Part shown: positions 52,213 to 61,000 of the stretch, one piece after another
How the letters are laid out: the number at the start of each line of letters is the position of its first letter
How positions within the stretch are numbered: position 1 is the stretch's first letter
Origin: DATJGF01 sp035495315
GTDB taxonomy: Bacteria > Verrucomicrobiota > Verrucomicrobiia > Limisphaerales > UBA8199
Assembly (NCBI GenBank): GCA_035495315.1
Contig: DATJGF010000232.1
Location: 1-64,000 of the forward strand
Reading direction: 5' to 3'
Length of the DNA: 64,000 nt
Made by a program: the position numbers and the translations under genes
Notes under the pieces: generated by a model
Told to the model about the DNA's origin: nothing
Databases searched by the model: none
What the model saw: the letters and a program-made list of their open reading frames with translations, nothing else

Positions 52213-53721
52213 ATGAGTGCTCGCACTAACCGTTGGCTCGTTGCAGCGGCCGTCGCCGTCCTAATTCTTGGGGCGATACTCTCGCGCACGATTGAGCCGG
52301 GCGTCCGCGTCCAAAATGTAACGCTCGCCGAGGACACACCTGCGCTTAAGTTCATTCCGATAGGCGCGGGACCGCATCCGGTGGCGCTGCTCGCCCATGG
52401 ATATGCCAGCTCGAAAGAGACGCTCTTTCGCTACGGGGAGGCGCTCGCAGCCGCCGGATTTATTTGCTATAGCGTTGACCAACCGGGGCACGGAGCGTCG
52501 CCGCAGACATATACCTTAATGGAAGCCGCGCATACGTTGGAGGCGGTCGCACGCGAGGTCGGGCCGGTAGATGTTTTCGCGGGTTGGTCGATGGGTGGCT
52601 TTGCGGGAGGCGAGGCAGTGCGGGAAGGGGGGATGAGACCGGGGCTTTTTATTGCCATTGGTTCCATGCCGGTTTTGGGTGATCAGGCCCCGCCGTTGCT
52701 TTTCCTGGCAGGCCGGTTCGAGGAAGCCCTTCCACCGGCCCTCCTCAAGACCCGACCGGATGCGCGTCTGGTGATTTCTCCCTGCTCTGATCATCTCCTT
52801 GAGGGGTTTGATCCTCTGCTGCTGAATGCAGCCGTCGATGCCGCGTGCGCCGCAGCCCATAAGACGCCACCGGCGCCTCCCACTGCCTGGCTCTGGCGAC
52901 TTATTGGTGTGGCTCTGGCAATGCTTGCAGCGGGCGGGCTGGCAAGTTGTTTGACGGATTTGTTTCCGCAATTGGCTCGATTCCGCGGCCTGTTTATCGG
53001 TGTCTTCATTGCCGCCGCCTTTATGCTCACCATCGGCGGCAGGTGGCTCGAAGCGACACCGCACTTACGGTTACAGGTCATCGCTATGCCAGTCATCCTC
53101 CTCCTGGCAATCATTGCCGGCAGGCTCCGCATCCCACGATGGAGCTTTGCCGCGCTTAGTGTCCTTGTGACAGTGATTGCGGTATGCTGGTTCAAGGCGA
53201 GTCTGAGTCGGCCCGCGCTTATACTCATGGCTTCTACTCTGGTCCTGACGCCCGCCCTTATCGCGGGAATTGTCATCGGCTGGTTTGCGGCTCGCCGCGC
53301 GTCCCGACTGCAAGGCGACATCGCCATGGCCGTCTTCCTGGGTTGCGCCCCCTTCCAATGTTTGGAACTGCCGCGAACGGCTCCTCAAGCGCCGACACCG
53401 TATATAGCCATCAAGCTGGACCCAAAACGTCTCGATGCCTATGTGGGTGAATATAAATTTCCGCCGGACAACGGATTTTGGCTTGAATGGAAGATGACGA
53501 TCCGGCGGCAAGGCGATCAACTGGTGGAGCAGATTACGAGGGAAAATAAAAGCTACCCCGCTGTGGAAATTTACGCCCAATCGGAAACAAATTTTTTCGT
53601 CACGGCCAATAGCCCGCACGAATTAACCTTTGTAAACAATGACAAAGGCGAAGTGACGGCGGTAATTGCACGCTCTCCTGGAGGACCTGTTCGCGAAGGA
53701 AAGAAACTCAAAAACGAATGA
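52213..53721 (+). CDS. Alpha/beta hydrolase fused to a membrane domain and DUF3471-like tail
   Basis: 502 residues. A membrane anchor at about 8-24 is followed by an alpha/beta hydrolase core (about 35-215): VALLAHGYASSKE, YSVDQPGHGAS and the nucleophile elbow GWSMGG with Ser126, then SPCSDHLLEGF as a likely Asp/His region. About six membrane helices occupy 225-380. The last about 110 residues start LDPKRLDAYVGEYKF, the opening of DUF3471-type beta-barrel tails found on serine hydrolases. The catalytic core seems complete, although the oxyanion region is short. The substrate is unknown. It overlaps the next gene by ATGA. Confidence 0.8.
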   Translation: MSARTNRWLVAAAVAVLILGAILSRTIEPGVRVQNVTLAEDTPALKFIPIGAGPHPVALLAHGYASSKETLFRYGEALAAAGFICYSVDQPGHGASPQTYTLMEAAHTLEAVAREVGPVDVFAGWSMGGFAGGEAVREGGMRPGLFIAIGSMPVLGDQAPPLLFLAGRFEEALPPALLKTRPDARLVISPCSDHLLEGFDPLLLNAAVDAACAAAHKTPPAPPTAWLWRLIGVALAMLAAGGLASCLTDLFPQLARFRGLFIGVFIAAAFMLTIGGRWLEATPHLRLQVIAMPVILLLAIIAGRLRIPRWSFAALSVLVTVIAVCWFKASLSRPALILMASTLVLTPALIAGIVIGWFAARRASRLQGDIAMAVFLGCAPFQCLELPRTAPQAPTPYIAIKLDPKRLDAYVGEYKFPPDNGFWLEWKMTIRRQGDQLVEQITRENKSYPAVEIYAQSETNFFVTANSPHELTFVNNDKGEVTAVIARSPGGPVREGKKLKNE

Positions 53722-54680
53722 TCGCGCCATTGGCAAAATTCATTGATTGGTTATTTCTTCAGATCGCATACGCCGTTGTTGTTGAACTGACACACGCACC
53801 CAAGCCAAAATGGAAATTGGAGGAAGCGCTCGAATTTCTGAATGGGCCGGACTTTATCCCCGCCGCCAGCGATCCGGCGCGGATTGAATTTGATGGGGCG
53901 TGGAATTTCAACTTTTGCACGCCGCGCCCGAGCATAGTCGAGGAGAACAACATCGTTTGTGGCCGGCTCTATCGGTGTGCGGAACGCTGGCAGGAACGAC
54001 CGGTGATCATTCTTTTGGATGGCGGTTTCGCCATCGGTTACAATTCCGCGTTTCCATTGCTTGCCCGCCGGTTTAATCGGGCAGGATTCAATGTGGCCGC
54101 ATTGGTCGCTCCCTACAATCTTCAACGCCGTCCGCGCCGACCCATTGAAGAGAATTGTTTGGAGTGTGCGCGGGAGATTGCACAGAACATCGCCGAGATT
54201 CGCGCGCTGACTGGCTGGCTGCTTGATGAAGGTTGCCCATCTGTGGCGCTCCTGGGTTTTTCGCAGGGGGGATGGCTTGCGGGATTGACTGCGTGCAGCG
54301 ATGCACGCATCGCCTGTGCCGTTCTGACTGTGCCCCGTGTGCGCATGAGGTGCTCCCAACCGGTCCTCTGGCGCAGGCTTAGGAAAGCGCTCCAGGCTCT
54401 AAGGCCGGCACAAGAAGCACTGGATACGACCCGGTTAAATCTGATTGTATCCACGCCAGTCATCCCCAAAGAAAATATTCTGTTGATTGAAGGCATCCAC
54501 ACTTTGTTCGGGGAGAGACAATGGATCGAGGACCTCTGGCAAAAGTGGCAGCAGCCGGAAATCTGGTGGCTGCCTCATGGCCATGTTAGCGCGCTGTTCG
54601 TGCCGGGCTTGACGGACCGCGTGCTTGAATGGCTGGTACCAAGGTTAGAGAAATCACTTTGTCGGCTCCTGGTTAATTAA
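53718..54680 (+). CDS. Alpha/beta hydrolase (ABHD18/DUF2048-like)
   Basis: 320 residues. VIILLDGGFAIGYNSAFPLLARRF leads to the elbow LLGFSQGGWLAG with Ser182; the acid is near ILLIEGIHTLFG and the histidine is in WWLPHGHVSALF. The PHGH.S ending resembles the ABHD18/DUF2048 family. No signal peptide. Start overlaps the preceding hydrolase stop by four bases, so both are probably co-translated. A paralogous C-terminal fragment remains at 52006-52188. Confidence 0.82.
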   Translation: MIAPLAKFIDWLFLQIAYAVVVELTHAPKPKWKLEEALEFLNGPDFIPAASDPARIEFDGAWNFNFCTPRPSIVEENNIVCGRLYRCAERWQERPVIILLDGGFAIGYNSAFPLLARRFNRAGFNVAALVAPYNLQRRPRRPIEENCLECAREIAQNIAEIRALTGWLLDEGCPSVALLGFSQGGWLAGLTACSDARIACAVLTVPRVRMRCSQPVLWRRLRKALQALRPAQEALDTTRLNLIVSTPVIPKENILLIEGIHTLFGERQWIEDLWQKWQQPEIWWLPHGHVSALFVPGLTDRVLEWLVPRLEKSLCRLLVN

Positions 54681-54722
54681 ATGCGTTCATTCATTCGTAA
54701 TCTTCCAGCACCGCAGTAAAAC

Positions 54723-56015
54723 ATGAGTGAAGCGCCAAGATTCGAAACATTGAGTCCCGCAGGTCTGCGTGACGGAAAGATGGAGGACAACGCCCCGGTC
54801 AATGTGGATGCCCTCCTCCAATCGATACTCGGCAGAGGAGGCGAGCGTTTTGGCATGGGCGCCGCCGTTCTGCGAGGCGAGCGCATCATCGCCCAAGGTG
54901 CGGCAGGCGTTCGAAAGAGAGGGACCGCAGAGCACATCACGCTCGATGATCGATTTCACCTTGGTTCCTGCACCAAACCCATGACTGCGACGCTTGTCGC
55001 GATGCTCGTCGACGAAGGCAAGTTGAATTGGACCGCCACATTGGGCGAGCTTTTTGCCGAGACGGTGAAACCCATGCACCCGGCGTGGGAGAAGGTGACC
55101 TTGCGGCAGGTTCTCGCACACCGCGCCGGCTTGGCCTTTGACCCGGACGGTCTAGCTCGGGTTTTTAACCTTCTTCGCGCACCCTACGCCAGCTTGCGCA
55201 GCGCCCCCGAGTTAATGCGGCCCCCTCGAGCGGGGCTGGGGATCCTGCCGCAGCAACGCTTGGAAATCGCGAGGCAGGCCCTTTCGCGCCCGCCAGCAAT
55301 CCTTCCGGACACCAAATACTGGTATTCCAATGAGGGCTACATTCTCGCGGGGGCTGTGTTGGAACAACTCACCGGTCGTGCGTGGGAAGACCTGATGCGC
55401 GAACGACTGTTCCAGCCGTTGGGCATCACCACGGGCGGATTCGGGCCGCCGGGCAGCCCTGGAACAACCGATCAACCCTGGGGCCACTCCTCGTTCGCTG
55501 GCAAACCGCTTGACCCGGGCAGCCCTGCAGCCCAATTCCCATTATACTACGGACCCGCCGGCCTGGCACACATGACAATTACCGACTGGGCAAAATTTAT
55601 CGGGCTCCATTTGCGCGGAGATCCGGCCAATCCGCATTGCCAGGCCGCGCTGCTCAAGCTGGATACATTTGCGGAATTGCACGCGGTCGCACCCACCACA
55701 CCTTATTCTAAGGGGTGGGTAATGCGCGGGATAACCTTCCTGGCAACCGGTGATGTCGCACCCGCCGTTACTTGCCGCGCTGGATCGTTTGTCAGCACAG
55801 CCAGTTGGGCAAAAGGCACCCAGCCTGGAGACACCGGCCGCCGTCTCTGGCACGGCGGAAGCAACGGAATGTCGCACTCCGTCGCGTGCATCGCACCCGA
55901 AATTGACTTTGCTGTGCTCGTCGCGTGCAATCGCGGCCTGGACATCGCTGTCTGGAAAACCCGCCAGGCGGCCAGGGCATTGATTCGGGCATTTGCGCCT
56001 AAACGGACCTCATGA
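54723..56015 (+). CDS. Class C beta-lactamase-like serine hydrolase
   Basis: 430 residues without an obvious signal peptide. Penicillin-binding fold motifs: S-x-x-K at Ser82-Cys-Thr-Lys85, Tyr201-Ser-Asn203 in YWYSNEGYILAGA, and HGGSNGMSHS near 382 in the place of the KTG motif. Members of this family include esterases, peptidases and beta-lactamases. The HGG ending fits esterase- or peptidase-like members better than a true lactamase. It is the last gene in the tRNA-bounded region. Confidence 0.85.
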   Translation: MSEAPRFETLSPAGLRDGKMEDNAPVNVDALLQSILGRGGERFGMGAAVLRGERIIAQGAAGVRKRGTAEHITLDDRFHLGSCTKPMTATLVAMLVDEGKLNWTATLGELFAETVKPMHPAWEKVTLRQVLAHRAGLAFDPDGLARVFNLLRAPYASLRSAPELMRPPRAGLGILPQQRLEIARQALSRPPAILPDTKYWYSNEGYILAGAVLEQLTGRAWEDLMRERLFQPLGITTGGFGPPGSPGTTDQPWGHSSFAGKPLDPGSPAAQFPLYYGPAGLAHMTITDWAKFIGLHLRGDPANPHCQAALLKLDTFAELHAVAPTTPYSKGWVMRGITFLATGDVAPAVTCRAGSFVSTASWAKGTQPGDTGRRLWHGGSNGMSHSVACIAPEIDFAVLVACNRGLDIAVWKTRQAARALIRAFAPKRTS

Positions 56016-56289
56016 TATTCACCCGCGTAGCGCTGAGCTCGCGCCGCGCGCACAAGCAAATTCCTATCAGTACTTGAAGAGAATTTTAACAACCCTCGCG
56101 TCCACAACCAGAATTAAGAGTGTTCAAGACAAGAGAAACAAAGGAGTTGCCGCAGTAGCCATCGTACTCTTCGTCGCAATCCCCTGCGTGATCCACAATT
56201 TCGTAGTTTGAACGTCCTGGAAGCGCAGAAAACGCTTATTTTTTCGCCCTTTTTCATCGAAAAGCGCTGAGAATAGGACTCCGGAAAGA

Positions 56290-56365
56290 TGGTGGAGCCG
56301 AGGGGGTTCGAACCCCTGACCTCCTGAATGCCATTCAGGCGCTCTACCAACTGAGCTACGACCCC
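56290..56365 (-). tRNA. tRNA-Ala (anticodon GGC)
   Basis: 76 bases including an encoded CCA. The cloverleaf folds: acceptor GGGGTCG with CGGCTCC, D arm with AGCTCAGTTGGTAGAGC, anticodon stem CCTGA/TCAGG with loop ATGGCAT (anticodon GGC), and T arm GGGGTTCGAACCCC. The 3' half is duplicated at 50829-50878. Confidence 0.96.
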
Positions 56366-56380
56366 ATCGAGGGTGTGAGC

Positions 56381-56408
56381 AATGTAAAGACGGTGCCTTA
56401 ATTGTCAA
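56381..56408 (-). promoter_or_regulatory. Sigma-70-type promoter of tRNA-Ala
   Basis: On the minus strand a perfect -35 TTGACA (56403-56408) is separated by 16 bases from TACATT (56381-56386, four of six matches to TATAAT). The -10 element ends 15 bases before the mature tRNA 5' end, a normal distance for a short leader. Confidence 0.65.
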
Positions 56409-56716
56409 AACCCAAAATGCGTGTAGAAAAAAATCACATGTCAGCGCAACCGGGGGTGTGCAAACCCGCTACGGCCTTGAGAGGAATACCTACTGAAACT
56501 CTCCCCTTTAACTAAAGCCGGTCGCCAAGTCCTTTATGTGCCCACTTGGACTTGTCACTTTGTCGAGCATGACCAGAACCAGCAAAAGTCCGAGAAAGTG
56601 AGAGCTGAAGAACGCCGACCGACCAAGAAACGGGTTAATGACTTTACTAAGTTTGGCATGGCCTCTGCCTACCTAATGCTCGTCTTTGGGCCACAGACCA
56701 CTTAGGTTCTTGGCGC
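56409..56716. other. Gap before the glycosyltransferase gene
   Basis: About 300 bases between the tRNA promoter and the gene at 56717. I see no gene, repeat or convincing hairpin with a T-run here. Confidence 0.5.
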
Positions 56717-57727
56717 GTGAGCGAGAATGTTCCAATCGTGACAGTGCTGATTGCGGCTCGTCCCGAGCAGGTGGAGGTGAAGGCGGTTGCCGCCAGCCGT
56801 CTGTTGGGTTATCCCGCAGACAAAGTGGAAATCATTCTCGCACGGGGAAAACAACCTTCGGCTCAACGAAACGCAGGCATAAAAGCGGCCATAGGAGAAC
56901 TGATTTATTTCCTGGACGACGATTCGTTGGCGCCACCCGAAAACCTTCGACGAGGGACGCTTCACTTCCAAGACCCCGAGGTGCAAATGGTGGGGGGGCC
57001 AAACATCTGCCCCCTCGAAGCGCCATTCCTCGAGCAGATTTTTGCGCGCGTCCTCTCAAGCAAGCTGGCGTTTGGGCCGAGCCGCGCTCGCTACACGCCG
57101 GTCGGCCAGGTGCGCAATACCTCCGAGAAGGAACTCATCCTCTGCAATTTGCTGGCACGACGACAGGCGTTGCTGTCCTTGGGAGGGTTCAATGAGGCGT
57201 TGTATCCGAACGAGGAAAACGCCCTGATGGACGAGTTGCAGAAGCGCGGCGGCAAGCTGATCTATGATCCCGATTTTCTCGTGTACCGCCGCCCGCGCTC
57301 GAATCTCAAAAGCTTCGCCAAAATGCTAATGACGTACGGTCGAGGGCGGGCGGAACAGTTCCGTCTTCATCCCACGTTCGGCTCGGTATTGAATTTTGTG
57401 CCACCATTATTCGTTGCTTACTTGATTGTGGCAAGTATTGCGGCACCTCTATCTCGTGCGTGGATAGCCAGCCTGATCCTGGCGCCATTGGGGGTTTACA
57501 CTCTGCTTGTTCTGATAGAGGCGCTCGCACTTGCTTTCCGTTCCCTGCCGAGATCCGGCACCAAGGTCCCCTCGTCTGATCCGCTGATCGGCCTCGCTTC
57601 CGCGCCGCTGATCGTCCTGACTCATTTGTTGTATGGATTCGGCTTCTGGCGCGGGCTCTTTACCACCCTGCATCAATCGCAAGAAAGCCGCTCCACCGCC
57701 GTGGCCCTTGAAAAGATCAGTAAATGA
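56717..57727 (+). CDS. Family 2 glycosyltransferase with C-terminal membrane helices
   Basis: 336 residues from a GTG. GT-A fold: IVTVLIAARPEQVE, PSAQRNAGIKAAIGELIYFLDDDSLAP with the DDD metal motif, NTSEKELILCNLLARRQALLSLGGFNEALYPNEENALMDELQKRG with the ED acceptor motif. Two or three membrane helices occupy about 235-310. It transfers a sugar from a nucleotide donor to an envelope acceptor at the membrane. Its stop overlaps the glnE start by ATGA, an unexpected partner in function. Confidence 0.87.
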   Translation: MSENVPIVTVLIAARPEQVEVKAVAASRLLGYPADKVEIILARGKQPSAQRNAGIKAAIGELIYFLDDDSLAPPENLRRGTLHFQDPEVQMVGGPNICPLEAPFLEQIFARVLSSKLAFGPSRARYTPVGQVRNTSEKELILCNLLARRQALLSLGGFNEALYPNEENALMDELQKRGGKLIYDPDFLVYRRPRSNLKSFAKMLMTYGRGRAEQFRLHPTFGSVLNFVPPLFVAYLIVASIAAPLSRAWIASLILAPLGVYTLLVLIEALALAFRSLPRSGTKVPSSDPLIGLASAPLIVLTHLLYGFGFWRGLFTTLHQSQESRSTAVALEKISK

Positions 57728-60700
57728 AGAACCCGGCCTGGAAGACTGCCCTCAAACAGAGTGCCGATCCTCAGCGAGCGCGGCATTTTCTCGATTTGCT
57801 CGCAGGCACGAATGCTCGCGCTAGCCTGGAAAAGTTTTCGGTCGAACAAGCGCGACTCCTAATCGCGATATTAAGCGGCTCCCGCGCCTTAAGCGAGCGA
57901 CTGATTCAATATCCAGAACTATTAACCGTGGTGGACCCCGAGGCACTGCGTTTTCCTCGTCGAAAACAGGGCCTCCGCATCGAACTGGAAAAATCACTGG
58001 AGCAATTCCTGTCGCCGCGCAACTATCCGGCGGCACTGGGGCAGGTCCGCCGGTTTAAAGAGCGTCAAATGTTGCGTGTTGCCGCGCGCGACCTCGCTCG
58101 AATTGGAGGTCTGACCGAGATCGTTCAGGAGATCTCGGATGTTGCAGATGTTTGCCTGAACAGCACCTGGGAGATCTGCTTTACGCAGCTATCCGAGACG
58201 TATGGTTTGCCTTACCACAAGGATAGCGCCGGCCGTTGGCAGCGTACCAGCGGATGCGTCTTGGGTTTGGGCAAGCTTGGTGGCCAGGAACTCAACTACA
58301 GCTCCGACGTCGATGTGATATTCCTCTACGCCGAGGAAGGGGAAGTCCATAAAACTCCTCCGCTTGAAGGAAAGCCTCGAGCAGCAGGCCGTGTCATTCG
58401 CAGCACGGAAGCAACTCGAGCAGTGCTGAAAAGCCATCAGTTCTTTAATCGTGTCGCCGAGGCTTTTATTGCGGAGCTGACGCGTGTCGCGCCCGAAGGA
58501 ACGCTCTATCGTATCGACGTGCGGCTGCGTCCTGAGGGAGAAACCGGGCCACTTAGCCGTTCCTTGGCAAGCTTCGAGAACTACTATGCGCAATGGGGCC
58601 AGACGTGGGAACGCATGATGCTCATAAAAGCTCGCGGCGTGGCCGGGGATGAAACGCTCTCAGCGGAGTTCCTGGAAATGATTCAGCCGTTCCGCTACCC
58701 ACGATTGATCAATGAAAGCGCGTTGCGTGAAGTCAGCGCGATGAAGGACCGCATTGAAAATGAGGTGCTCAAAACCGATGAGTTGGAGCGGAATGTCAAA
58801 TTGGGTCGCGGGGGCATCCGGGAAATAGAATTTGTCGTTCAATCCCAGCAATTGTTGCACGCCGGCCGTCAGCCGTTTCTCCAGGGCGCCCAGACCGTGC
58901 CAACTCTCGAAAAACTGGCCGCATACGAAATTCTGCCTCGAGCGCAATCTCAATCCTTACGCGAGGCGTACCTGTTCCTTCGCACTCTCGAGCACCGCCT
59001 CCAAATGGAGGATAATCGCCAAACGCACACTATTCCGACTGATCCCGTGGCCGAAGAACGTCTGGGGCGATTAATGGGCTTGGAAAATCTTAAAGAATTT
59101 CAGCAGGTGTTTCGGGAACACACGAGCAAGGTGCGACAGATCTTCGACGGCGTGCTCAAGAAAGAGTTGCCCGCGACTCAAGACCGCAACGCGTTTCCTC
59201 AGGAATTCACCGCCGCTGAAGGCGAATGGAAGCAGATCCTTGCGACCCACGCTTTTCGGGATTCGGATAGAGCGTTTCGGGTGTTGCGGGAATTCGTCGA
59301 AGGTCCTGGTTATGGTCATGTCTCTCCGCGCACGCGTGAACTGGCGTATCAACTGTTGCCGCGATTGTTCAAGTTGTGTCCGGTAAATGGGTCAAAAGTC
59401 AAAAGTCAAAAGTCCAAAATTGAAAGCACGGAGGGCAAAGGGCAGGGGACACACGGTGGAGAACGGAGGGGAGAGGTCAGAGGGCGTCGGACCGATGGCA
59501 GATTGCAGATGGCAAATGGCAGAGCGCAGGGGGCGGACGGCAGCGGGCAGAAGTCTGAGCCGCCGTTGTCGGATCCGGATCGGGTGATCACTCGGTTGGA
59601 CAATTTCATCAGCGCCTATGGCGCAAGGGCGATGTTGTTTGAACTTTGGCACAGCAATCCTGCGATTTTCGACCTGCTGGTCCTGCTGTTTGATCGCTCG
59701 GAATTTCTGGCTGAATTGGCGATCCGCACCCCTGACCTGGTTGACGAGTTGGTCGTCAGCGGCCGTTTGCGCGTGCGCAAGACTGCTGAGGAGACAGTGC
59801 GTGATCTCCGGCACGGCTTGGAGGACGCCGATCAGCATCTGTGGCTGCGTCGATATCATCAGGCTGAACTGATGCGCATTGGCCTGCGCGACATCCTCGG
59901 GCTCGCGGATTTTGAGCAGTACCTATCCGAACTGTCGTCCCTGGCCCGCGCTTGTATTCAGTACGCCCTGGAGGCGGTAATGCGCAAAAACAGGATCAAG
60001 AAACCGCCATTCGTCATCATCGGGTTGGGCAAATTAGGCGGCAACGAAATCGATTACGGTTCGGACCTGGATATCATATTTGTGGCGCGTTCGGTTGCCA
60101 AAAATCTGACCGGCCTTTCGCGCCTGGCGCTGGAGATAATGGATCTGCTATCCACCCGAACAGAGCAAGGGGTGGTCTTTCATACAGACGCCCGTCTGCG
60201 ACCCGACGGAGAGAAGGGGCTCCTGGTGAACACACTTGCGGCTTACGAAACCTATTATCGGCGGCGCGCCCAGCTGTGGGAAATCCAAACTCTCACCCGG
60301 ACCCATCCGGTGGCGGGCGATATGGCATTGGGTGATCAATTCCAGCAACTCGCCGGGGCCTTGACCAATTTCAAGCAACCCAGTTTGCCTTTGGCCTGCT
60401 ATAGCCCGCTATGGAAACAACAAATCCACGAAATGCGGCTGCGGATTCAAAGCGGCAGAACACCCGCTGGCAAAGATGATTTGGCCATCAAAACCGGCTC
60501 CGGTGGTTTGATGGACGCCGAATTTGTTGCCCAGGCATTAGCCATGCAAAAAGGCTGGCAGGAACCCAATACGCTGCGTGCTCTGGAGCGGGGTGCCGAC
60601 GCCAAAGCCTTGCCTGGCGCGGCAAATCTAATCGACAATTATCGCCGTTTAAGACGTGTGGAGGGCGTCCTACGCCGCTGGAGTTACGAAGGAGAAACCG

Positions 60701-60873
60701 TCCTGCCCGACGATCCGGCGCCTTATTACCGCGTGTCGGTTCGCTGCGGTTTTGAAACTCCGGCAGCATTTCGAGAAGCGTTGGCCACCTGGCGTTGGGT
60801 CATACGCGAGGAGTATTTGCGCTTCTTCACACCGGTTGGCCAACCCAGAACTGAAGGACGACAGAAGAAATGA
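57724..60873 (+). CDS. glnE: Glutamine synthetase adenylyltransferase/adenylyl-removing enzyme with repeat-derived linker
   Basis: 1049 residues, longer than the usual about 950-1000. The N-terminal nucleotidyltransferase (adenylyl-removing) has GLGKLGGQELNYSSDVDVIF with Asp195 and Asp197. The C-terminal one (adenylylating) has GLGKLGGNEIDYGSDLDIIF with Asp781 and Asp783. Each is followed by a helical bundle. Between the halves, residues about 556-612 are a low-complexity Lys/Gly/Arg/Gln stretch encoded by a heptanucleotide array that keeps the frame. The enzyme adds or removes AMP on glutamine synthetase according to nitrogen status. The stop codon lies at the edge of another heptamer array. 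Confidence 0.93.
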   Translation: MKNPAWKTALKQSADPQRARHFLDLLAGTNARASLEKFSVEQARLLIAILSGSRALSERLIQYPELLTVVDPEALRFPRRKQGLRIELEKSLEQFLSPRNYPAALGQVRRFKERQMLRVAARDLARIGGLTEIVQEISDVADVCLNSTWEICFTQLSETYGLPYHKDSAGRWQRTSGCVLGLGKLGGQELNYSSDVDVIFLYAEEGEVHKTPPLEGKPRAAGRVIRSTEATRAVLKSHQFFNRVAEAFIAELTRVAPEGTLYRIDVRLRPEGETGPLSRSLASFENYYAQWGQTWERMMLIKARGVAGDETLSAEFLEMIQPFRYPRLINESALREVSAMKDRIENEVLKTDELERNVKLGRGGIREIEFVVQSQQLLHAGRQPFLQGAQTVPTLEKLAAYEILPRAQSQSLREAYLFLRTLEHRLQMEDNRQTHTIPTDPVAEERLGRLMGLENLKEFQQVFREHTSKVRQIFDGVLKKELPATQDRNAFPQEFTAAEGEWKQILATHAFRDSDRAFRVLREFVEGPGYGHVSPRTRELAYQLLPRLFKLCPVNGSKVKSQKSKIESTEGKGQGTHGGERRGEVRGRRTDGRLQMANGRAQGADGSGQKSEPPLSDPDRVITRLDNFISAYGARAMLFELWHSNPAIFDLLVLLFDRSEFLAELAIRTPDLVDELVVSGRLRVRKTAEETVRDLRHGLEDADQHLWLRRYHQAELMRIGLRDILGLADFEQYLSELSSLARACIQYALEAVMRKNRIKKPPFVIIGLGKLGGNEIDYGSDLDIIFVARSVAKNLTGLSRLALEIMDLLSTRTEQGVVFHTDARLRPDGEKGLLVNTLAAYETYYRRRAQLWEIQTLTRTHPVAGDMALGDQFQQLAGALTNFKQPSLPLACYSPLWKQQIHEMRLRIQSGRTPAGKDDLAIKTGSGGLMDAEFVAQALAMQKGWQEPNTLRALERGADAKALPGAANLIDNYRRLRRVEGVLRRWSYEGETVLPDDPAPYYRVSVRCGFETPAAFREALATWRWVIREEYLRFFTPVGQPRTEGRQKK
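59391..59558. repeat. Heptanucleotide array inside glnE (about 24 units)
   Basis: It starts with three perfect gtcaaaa units, then continues in register through diverged units such as ggGcaaa, ggAcaca, gaAcgga, tggcaga, ttgcaga, tggcaaa, tggcaga and cggcagc. The consensus is near ggGCAga. 168 bases is a multiple of both 7 and 3, so the frame is kept, and the encoded peptide has a seven-residue rhythm. It falls exactly in the linker between the two catalytic halves. Confidence 0.75.
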
Positions 60874-60899
60874 CGAATGATGAATGACAAAATCCAAAA
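60872..60899. repeat. Heptanucleotide array at the end of glnE
   Basis: Units gacgaat, gatgaat, gacaaaa, tccaaaa. The glnE stop TGA (60871-60873) runs into the first unit. Confidence 0.6.
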
Positions 60900-60986
60900 G
60901 TGCGGAGTTCAGCCTTCCCGCTAACAAACCAAGAGATGCTTGGCGAGAGCTTCAGCCGACTTTGGTTCCGTTCAATAAATCCCTTT

Positions 60987-61000
60987 CGTCATTCGTCATT
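60987..61000. repeat. Heptanucleotide pair at the end of the TrmH gene
   Basis: Two perfect cgtcatt units. On the minus strand they read aatgacg, the same motif as at the end of glnE, and they contain the stop codon of the TrmH gene (60996-60998). The gap 60900-60986 between these convergent genes shows nothing else. Confidence 0.55.

Noticed and set aside
55993..56211. 72-codon frame after the beta-lactamase-like gene
   Set aside because: No ribosome site, overlap with the preceding gene's end and no conserved character; a chance frame is likelier.
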